Shown here piece by piece: positions 7,756-12,426 of a stretch of 12,426 nt of DNA. Under the pieces are notes generated by a model. The model was not told where the DNA came from, did no database searches, and worked only from the letters and a program-made list of their open reading frames with translations. The DNA is from Emmonsiellopsis sp. PD_33 (Eukaryota > Ascomycota > Eurotiomycetes > Onygenales > Ajellomycetaceae): assembly GCA_032988165.1 (NCBI GenBank), contig JANTQF010000577.1, positions 1 through 12,426 on the forward strand, read 5' to 3'. Both the position numbers and the translations under genes were made by a program. The stretch's first letter is position 1; the number at the start of each line of letters is the position of its first letter.

Positions 7756-7785
7756 TCATCCTCCGTCATCCTCCGTCATCCTCTG
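7756..7785. repeat. 10-bp tandem repeat TCATCCTCCG, three copies
   Basis: Two exact copies and a third with one change (TCATCCTCTG), inside the pyrimidine-rich stretch upstream of the 8029 start. It probably lies in the 5'UTR. It is unrelated in sequence to the 10-bp repeat at 7471-7499. Confidence 0.6.
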
Positions 7786-7897
7786 CCATCGCCCTCGCCA
7801 CCGCGCCACCGTCTGTCCTCGACCTCGCTGCCCTGCCAGACGTGACCGCTGAGACCCGTCCTTCGCTACAGTCTATCGCTCCCCACGCTCGCTATCT

Positions 7898-7948
7898 ATG
7901 TCCCCGCTCAGGTTCTCCCGCTGCGTCCGACGCTGTCCTTTGTTCTGA
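7898..7948 (+). promoter_or_regulatory. Upstream ORF, 16 codons
   Basis: An ATG at 7898 opens a 16-codon frame (MSPLRFSRCVRRCPLF) ending in TGA at 7946-7948, 80 nt before the main start. It is the only ATG I found between about 7660 and the main ATG. The peptide is Arg/Cys-rich. If the mRNA starts upstream, this uORF should reduce or condition translation of the main frame. Confidence 0.45.
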
Positions 7949-8028
7949 CCACCTGAACCGGCGTAGCTGGCACTAGCCAGCCCGCGCCATCCGCTGCGCT
8001 GGGCCCCACGTTGAAATCGGTAGCCGCC

Positions 8029-10383
8029 ATGGCCATATGGCCCTTTGGCCGCCGCGCAAAGCGGTCGCGAAAGGCCACTGAGGACGAGTCCAGCTCAGGC
8101 ACGGCGACCGATCCTCTGGGTCTCTCCCGCGGTCCTGGCCATGGCACGCTCCAACCAGATCCATCGTCCTATGGGTCCGGGAAAGCAACCAGGAGAGACA
8201 GTAAACGGCGGAAACGGGATAACGAACCTCCTCGGACAGATACTCCAGACGACACCGTGCGGCTGACTAATTTACCGCCCGGGGTCTCCTCCGTCGCCTC
8301 CACTCGGTTTCATCGTCCCCCAGCGTCCGTCGATACCTCCCTTTCTAGAAATTTCGCACCGTCCCACTATCATTACACAGCTACCGTCTCGCACTCCTCC
8401 TTTGGGGAGGCTCCTACGCTACGCGGCCACCGTGCCAATACCGATTCCAACGTGATTAGGCGGAAATCTAGCAAACAACGGCGGAATGACTATGCGAGAG
8501 AACGCGAGATCAAGAATATGAGTAGCCCGGTGACTGCCCTGAGGCGGCCCAACACCTTCTCTTCAGCGCCGCAGTGGTGGGAGTCGAGGCGTGGAACGAG
8601 GAATATGAAAGATGTCGATGCGGGATACATATCTCAAGTATCATTACCCCCAGACTCTGGCCGAAGCTCGCCATTCGATATCGAACCATGCGCCTACAAA
8701 GTCAGCGCGCTCGATGCCCTCACTCCACGCCCTCTGTTACGCTATGCAGAGCCGCCCAGATACGCTTTGGAGTCAAGGGACCAGTCGAGGGCGTCCATGG
8801 GCAAGGAAAAGAGAGAGATAATACCAGCTGAGGAGCTCACCCGCGTGGCCCGGATTCAAGACTTGGCTGATGATATGGATGCAGGCGCTCTTAGAGAGTT
8901 GATGGAGAGGGATCGCCGCCGAAAGGAACTAAGACGTATTGCAGACCAGGAGAAGCTACAGCGGAAACTACAAAAACGAGCGGAGCGTCAGCGCGAACAA
9001 GAGCGCCGGAAACCTCCTCCTTCTCAACTTGGAACTTCGGGGGATGGCGTGAAACACAGCGTTAAAACCGGAAACTACCAGACTGGCGGGTCCATAGAGA
9101 CTCTGGAAGATCCGACTTCTTCTGGGTCTTGGCTGCACGATCCATCCAAGGAAAACCTCGCAAACCCTGCAGATCCATCCACCTCACAGGACCAGAATTT
9201 GTCAAGAGCCAATAGCGATTCCGCTGCAAGCCGTTCACGAATTCGCGCTCGAATCAATACCAGTCCAGATACGAATATGTGTATCAGCGAGAAGACTTCC
9301 ACTCTCCAGACCACGGCCCCTGGAACACCGGATATACCACGAAATTTTGAGCTTGAGAAGCGCCATTCCGATAACAGCGGGAGGATCAATACCTCGTGGA
9401 CGACCTTCTTCCGCCGCGGCGGCTCCCGCTTTAGACGAACCAACCCAGAACGCAACAAGTCACCCTCTGAGTTCTCCATCCCTTCCCGAGAATCATTCAC
9501 AAAATTGAACACACAATCACAAACTCCAACGCAGCCCATTCCCATTCCAGAGAGGAGTTACCTGCGCCCTGGTTCCAGCATCCCTAGGACCGAGTCTAAG
9601 TTCAAGGAACACATCAACGATTTCCCCATGCCACCTCGAGGGGAACCTCAAACTCCGGACCTCTCTGCCGTATCCGCCCTCTCGAACATAATCATCAACA
9701 ACAGCCCCACTGTTGCTCGTTACAACCGTTCTGGCGCAAACAGCCCCGACACCCATGCGGATAGTGTTCTACTAACCCAGTCACTCGCATCGATCGACTC
9801 CGAAGGTTCGTGGCTTGCCGGACTGCCTGGCCGCCGTCTTTCCCACCCGCCCAAATATACAGGGAGTTCAGAGTCTACCAAGGAGAGACTAGACGAGTAT
9901 GCAGAATACGAAGCAGATGACCATCTGACCGCTGATGAAGCCCCGTTTGCATCAACCGGAAGCGTCCGCAAGCCAAGCAGCCGTACCCTCGGCGTGGAAA
10001 ATGGCATAGACGCTGACTTTGAGGAGCCTACGAACACCGGGCTGGAGGAAGGAACGCTGCACGCAAGCGTCGGCAAACGCGCTCTTGTCGTATTACCTGA
10101 ATCTCGACCGAACTCCAACGACGCCATCGTCAGTGAATTCCACATGAACGGCTTAGCGGCCTGCTCGCCGGATACGGAGAGCCCAGTTGACGAAGATTCG
10201 GAGATCCGCCGTGCCACCAGCATCGATCTTGGGAAGCATCACGTCCGCCATATTAGCGCCGGCAGTGCCAAGCTTTTGGATATTTCCCGTCGAGCCTCTG
10301 AGGCGAATAGACTAAGCATGGAGTCTAATGGCAGCAGTCCACTTCAGGCTGATCATTCCAACGCGATGCAACCATCTGCTTGA
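8029..10383 (+). CDS. Large disordered Ser/Arg-rich protein, unrecognised
   Basis: A 784-residue single-exon protein starting at GCCGCCATGG (8029), an ideal initiation context; the frame extends 18 nt upstream only to a TTG, so ATG 8029 is the start. I do not recognise a named family. The N-terminus MAIWPFGRR is followed by basic clusters (RRDSKRRKR, 55-63). Residues 64-265 are mostly disordered, with blocks that look conserved (RRKSSKQRR, PQWWESR). Residues 268-328 form a highly charged helix or coiled coil (ARIQDLADDMDAGALRELM, then Arg/Lys/Glu/Gln heptad-like sequence). After a Ser/Pro-rich stretch come SWTTFFRRGGSRF (456-468), SLASIDSEGSWLAGLPGRR (585-603), an acidic patch, and RHISAGSAKLLDI (740-752). 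There is no signal peptide or membrane helix. Several RRx(S/T) sites suggest a phosphoregulated scaffold (inference). Coding status is firm; function unknown. Confidence 0.88.
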   Translation: MAIWPFGRRAKRSRKATEDESSSGTATDPLGLSRGPGHGTLQPDPSSYGSGKATRRDSKRRKRDNEPPRTDTPDDTVRLTNLPPGVSSVASTRFHRPPASVDTSLSRNFAPSHYHYTATVSHSSFGEAPTLRGHRANTDSNVIRRKSSKQRRNDYAREREIKNMSSPVTALRRPNTFSSAPQWWESRRGTRNMKDVDAGYISQVSLPPDSGRSSPFDIEPCAYKVSALDALTPRPLLRYAEPPRYALESRDQSRASMGKEKREIIPAEELTRVARIQDLADDMDAGALRELMERDRRRKELRRIADQEKLQRKLQKRAERQREQERRKPPPSQLGTSGDGVKHSVKTGNYQTGGSIETLEDPTSSGSWLHDPSKENLANPADPSTSQDQNLSRANSDSAASRSRIRARINTSPDTNMCISEKTSTLQTTAPGTPDIPRNFELEKRHSDNSGRINTSWTTFFRRGGSRFRRTNPERNKSPSEFSIPSRESFTKLNTQSQTPTQPIPIPERSYLRPGSSIPRTESKFKEHINDFPMPPRGEPQTPDLSAVSALSNIIINNSPTVARYNRSGANSPDTHADSVLLTQSLASIDSEGSWLAGLPGRRLSHPPKYTGSSESTKERLDEYAEYEADDHLTADEAPFASTGSVRKPSSRTLGVENGIDADFEEPTNTGLEEGTLHASVGKRALVVLPESRPNSNDAIVSEFHMNGLAACSPDTESPVDEDSEIRRATSIDLGKHHVRHISAGSAKLLDISRRASEANRLSMESNGSSPLQADHSNAMQPSA

Positions 10384-10991
10384 GCGAACGTTGATGGTTA
10401 GAAAGGAGAATAGCAGGAGAAGCGCTATAGGAGTATGAATTTGGAGCCCAGATTATCTAGCAGCCCACCCACACTCATTTACCGTTTTCCTTGATTCGTC
10501 GGATCAATGGATATCGCTCAATTTGCGTTTCCATTACAAAAAGCACAAAAAAAGACAGAAAGAAAAACACCTCCAGTGCCCGATTAACGGTACATTACGC
10601 TCTTTTACGACCATTTCCTTTTCTCTTTTCGGTTTTTATCCATGATGGGATCTTGCTATGATAATTTGGGACACCTTTGCGAATCCTCCCAATGTCGCTT
10701 CTACTGCTTTTTGTTTCAACGATCGATTGTTCCCCTTTTTCTTCCTGCCTTCCATCGCCATTTTTCTCATTTCAATTTATTGAGTCTCTTCCGGTTCGGT
10801 TCAGCCTTGGATACTTTTTCCGCCCTCGTGCTCTATTTTCACGATTTCCCCCCGCCCCTAGCCTTATTATCACTAAGCCCGTATTTCGTACCCATTGCCC
10901 CTGCCTTTTGCCTTGGGCACTGTTGACCATTATATGAAAAGCGCGGCAGAAGCGGATATATGGACGTGCCAGATGGTTGTGCTTGGGTTTC

Positions 10992-11028
10992 GGGGGGGAA
11001 AGGGTAGCTCTGTAACCCCCCCCCCCCC
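10992..11028. repeat. G7 and C13 homopolymer pair
   Basis: A seven-G run (10992-10998) plus GGG at 11002-11004, followed by thirteen consecutive C (11016-11028). The G and C runs can pair as a hairpin, and the C run or its complement could form i-motif or quadruplex-type structures. The C13 length is also prone to sequencing error. Confidence 0.5.
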
Positions 11029-11217
11029 AATTTCGTGTCAACTTCCCCTTCGCATATTGTTGTTACTGCACCTCTTTTTTCTCCTTTCTAATTTGCATGC
11101 TGTCCGATTTGATTTGATATCGATCTAGTTTACCGATGCGCATTGTTACCCCTTCCTGGCTTGCCTTGGTTGTTTTCCGTTATGTTTTACTTTTAAATTC
11201 TTATTCCCCATGAAGTA

Positions 11218-11248
11218 TTAGGTTAGGTCAGGCTAGGATAGGATAAGG
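11218..11248 (+). repeat. Degenerate NNAGG pentamer array
   Basis: Six consecutive 5-6-nt units: TTAGG, TTAGG, TCAGG, CTAGG, ATAGG, ATAAGG. It resembles but is not the usual fungal telomere unit TTAGGG. It is isolated in single-copy-looking intergenic DNA. Confidence 0.45.
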
Positions 11249-11318
11249 AATGGGGTCTTTTTTATTTTTCACGGTGAATCGGAGATCGGCTTGTTAGAGG
11301 AACGGAAACATTTGTTCT

Positions 11319-11332
11319 GGATGGATGGATGG
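11319..11332 (+). repeat. GGAT microsatellite
   Basis: A short run of three GGAT units plus GG within the intergenic region. No function suggested. Confidence 0.4.
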
Positions 11333-11885
11333 GAGTAGGAGATCTGCTGTTGGGCTAACTTAGCTATAATTTTTCTCTTGCTCTCGGCGATTTGAGAATG
11401 ATATTCTTGGTTTCTCTTTTCTATTGGAATGGTTCCATCAAAGAGTCCGATCAGTATCCCGTATTAGCCCGCCAACAACGATACTCTTCGAAGATACTTG
11501 AACAGACTCGAACAGGGGAGTATATCAAACACAGCCACGGTGGCATAATTATCAATAATACGCATAAAAATAAGACGGAGAGACGGCATTTGCGAAGAGT
11601 AATCCCGTATTAGCCAAGCTTAGGTAGCCAAGCGGTCCAAAGTACCACCGAGGTATCTCTCCATACAGTTTACAGTGGAAAGTGACATACAGTGACCTGC
11701 CGCATGACGTGATTTGAAATACAGCAAGGAGAAACAAGAAAAACAAGGAGAAAAATAATAATAAAACCTCCAACAAATGAATTGCAAATCCCAGCCAGCA
11801 AAATTGATTCCAAATAATCGAACCAACCATTAGTCCCAAAACAACCTTTGCACCCCCTCCATCCTCGATAATAAATAAGCCGGCC

Positions 11886-12187
11886 ATGTTCCCGAAAACG
11901 TCATCCCGAGCACTGCGGCAGCCCGGCTGTTATATAAGAACTGCCCCCCACCACAACCACCGCCTCTCGCCTCGTTCTTTCACCACCACCACCACTCCCC
12001 CATCCCATCGTCTCCATCAGCCCATCTCCAAGAACAGCATCCAGAGCAATCCCTCGCCTCTGCTACCCTCGCCCATCTCCACGCGCCTCACCAACTACCC
12101 CGCCCACAGCAGCAGAGCTTTCAGTTCCACGCCTCCAGCGTCCTTCCGACAAACTCCAGCCAAAATGGGTGTCCACAACCTCTCCGA
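11886..12187 (+). CDS. First exon of a gene with mitochondrial-type presequence (partial)
   Basis: An open frame from ATG 11886 (G at -3) runs to a GTGAGT intron donor at 12188, phase 2, splitting a GA-N codon. Residues 1-93 contain no Asp or Glu and many Arg, Ser, Thr, Pro and His, with a stretch SRAFSSTPPASFRQTPAK just before the second Met; the RAFSSTP pattern is common in fungal mitochondrial presequences. The second Met (12165, AAAATGG context) starts MGVHNLSE. I do not recognise the protein from this short stretch. A TATA box at 11931-11938 and a CRE half-site at 11898-11903 lie inside the presequence frame, so transcription may start downstream of 11886, leaving 12165 as the start of at least one form. 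The rest of the gene is outside or hidden by the intron. Coding near 12165 is likely; use of ATG 11886 is uncertain. Confidence 0.5.
11898..11938 (+). promoter_or_regulatory. CRE half-site and TATA box
   Basis: ACGTCA at 11898-11903 (reverse complement of the TGACGT half-site) lies 28 nt upstream of TATATAAG at 11931-11938. C/T-rich leader-like sequence follows. Together they look like a compact core promoter for the ATG at 12165, 227 nt downstream. Confidence 0.45.
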
Positions 12188-12426
12188 GTGAGTTTGATTC
12201 CTTTACCTCATTTACACCTTCAACCCCCTCCCCCACCAAACCGGAAAAACACGCCCGTCACTGCCCCCACATACCGTACGCGGCACAATAAAAAAAGGCA
12301 AACCCGCCAGCCCCCCCGCCGGCACCCCACTCCACCCCCATCTCCCCCGGCGCAGACGACGCCGCCCTCCTGGGAGGCACCTCCTAGGTGCCCCTCCACG
12401 AGTGCGAAGAACACATCCGCCACTAC
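12188..12426 (+). other. Start of an intron with GTGAGT donor, open-ended
   Basis: The donor GTGAGT at 12188-12193 is followed by T-rich and then C-rich sequence. Possible acceptors are a CAG near 12309 and one near 12355. From phase 2 both lead into an Arg/Pro-rich frame that does not look like protein, and no good CTRAC branch site precedes them. The intron more likely ends beyond the window, or the exon at the far right is short and unrecognised. Confidence 0.4.

Larger units (their letters stand above)
6022..8028. other. 2-kb divergent intergenic/promoter region
   Basis: The flanking genes are transcribed away from each other, so this region should hold both promoters. The left part (6022-7140) is featureless apart from a CCAATCA at 6901-6907. 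The right part shows a GATA triplet (7425-7452), two 10-bp tandem repeats (7471-7499, 7756-7785), a CCAATCA at 7602-7608, and from about 7660 a C/T-rich stretch typical of a fungal 5'UTR that contains a uORF. A 172-codon open frame on the minus strand (7143-7661) spans the same GC-rich DNA but does not read like a protein. Confidence 0.55.
10384..11885. other. Intergenic region with 3'UTR and homopolymer tracts
   Basis: About 1.5 kb between the stop at 10381-10383 and the first ATG of the next plus-strand gene. An A-rich stretch at about 10535-10568 may mark the 3' end region of the preceding transcript. Further on are a G7 run (10992-10998) and a C13 run (11016-11028), a degenerate pentamer repeat (11218-11248), a GGAT microsatellite (11319-11332), and a TGACGTGA bZIP-like half-site (11705-11712). 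A hydrophobic minus-strand frame (11552-11887) has AT-rich codons unlike the real genes here and I do not call it. Confidence 0.55.

Noticed and set aside
8011..8028. Six-codon N-terminal extension of the 784-residue protein
   Set aside because: It would need TTG initiation; the ATG at 8029 has an ideal GCCGCCATGG context.
11552..11887. 111-codon hydrophobic minus-strand frame
   Set aside because: Hydrophobicity stems from T-rich codons; AT-ending codon use differs from real genes here and it covers the promoter of the plus-strand gene.
12359..12426. Protein-like stretch VPLHECEEHIRHY at the right end
   Set aside because: Preceded by an in-frame TAG and not reachable in frame from the phase-2 donor at 12188; could belong to an exon not resolvable here, but unsupported.

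Overview
This window is nuclear DNA of a filamentous ascomycete (Pezizomycotina), most likely a eurotiomycete and possibly Onygenales. Evidence: long uninterrupted reading frames with C-rich third positions, spacious pyrimidine-rich intergenic DNA, a GTGAGT intron donor, and a DUF7924-type protein, a family I know only from fungi. The order-level placement is a guess. I see no mobile element, CRISPR array, rRNA or tRNA.

Layout, left to right. Positions 1-1077 hold no convincing gene, only a possible intron and a small palindrome. A small one-pass membrane protein gene (130 aa, minus) lies at 1078-1470. Its 1.5-kb upstream region (1471-2970) carries a perfect cAMP-response-element-type octamer and a pair of competing hairpins. 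Next is a NECAP-family endocytic adaptor (minus, 2971-4026), recognisable from its PHear domain. A DUF7924-family protein (minus, 4522-6021) follows. Its two presumed catalytic positions appear substituted compared with the family pattern I remember. A 2-kb divergent region (6022-8028) then leads to a 784-residue disordered, serine- and arginine-rich protein with a central charged helix (plus, 8029-10383). That gene's upstream DNA carries a phased GATA triplet, a CCAAT box, two 10-bp tandem repeats and a uORF. After 1.5 kb of non-coding DNA the window ends in the first exon of a gene with a mitochondrial-type presequence (plus, 11886-12187). A GTGAGT donor follows, and its intron probably runs past the window end.

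The genes do not form a pathway. NECAP acts in clathrin-coat traffic, the DUF7924 protein is of unknown function, and the others are uncharacterised. I found no clear, new multi-gene system. The most testable oddities are the apparent active-site loss in the DUF7924 copy, a TATA box and CRE half-site lying inside the presequence frame of the last gene (suggesting two start sites and two protein locations), and several upstream-ORF or leader features that could control translation.
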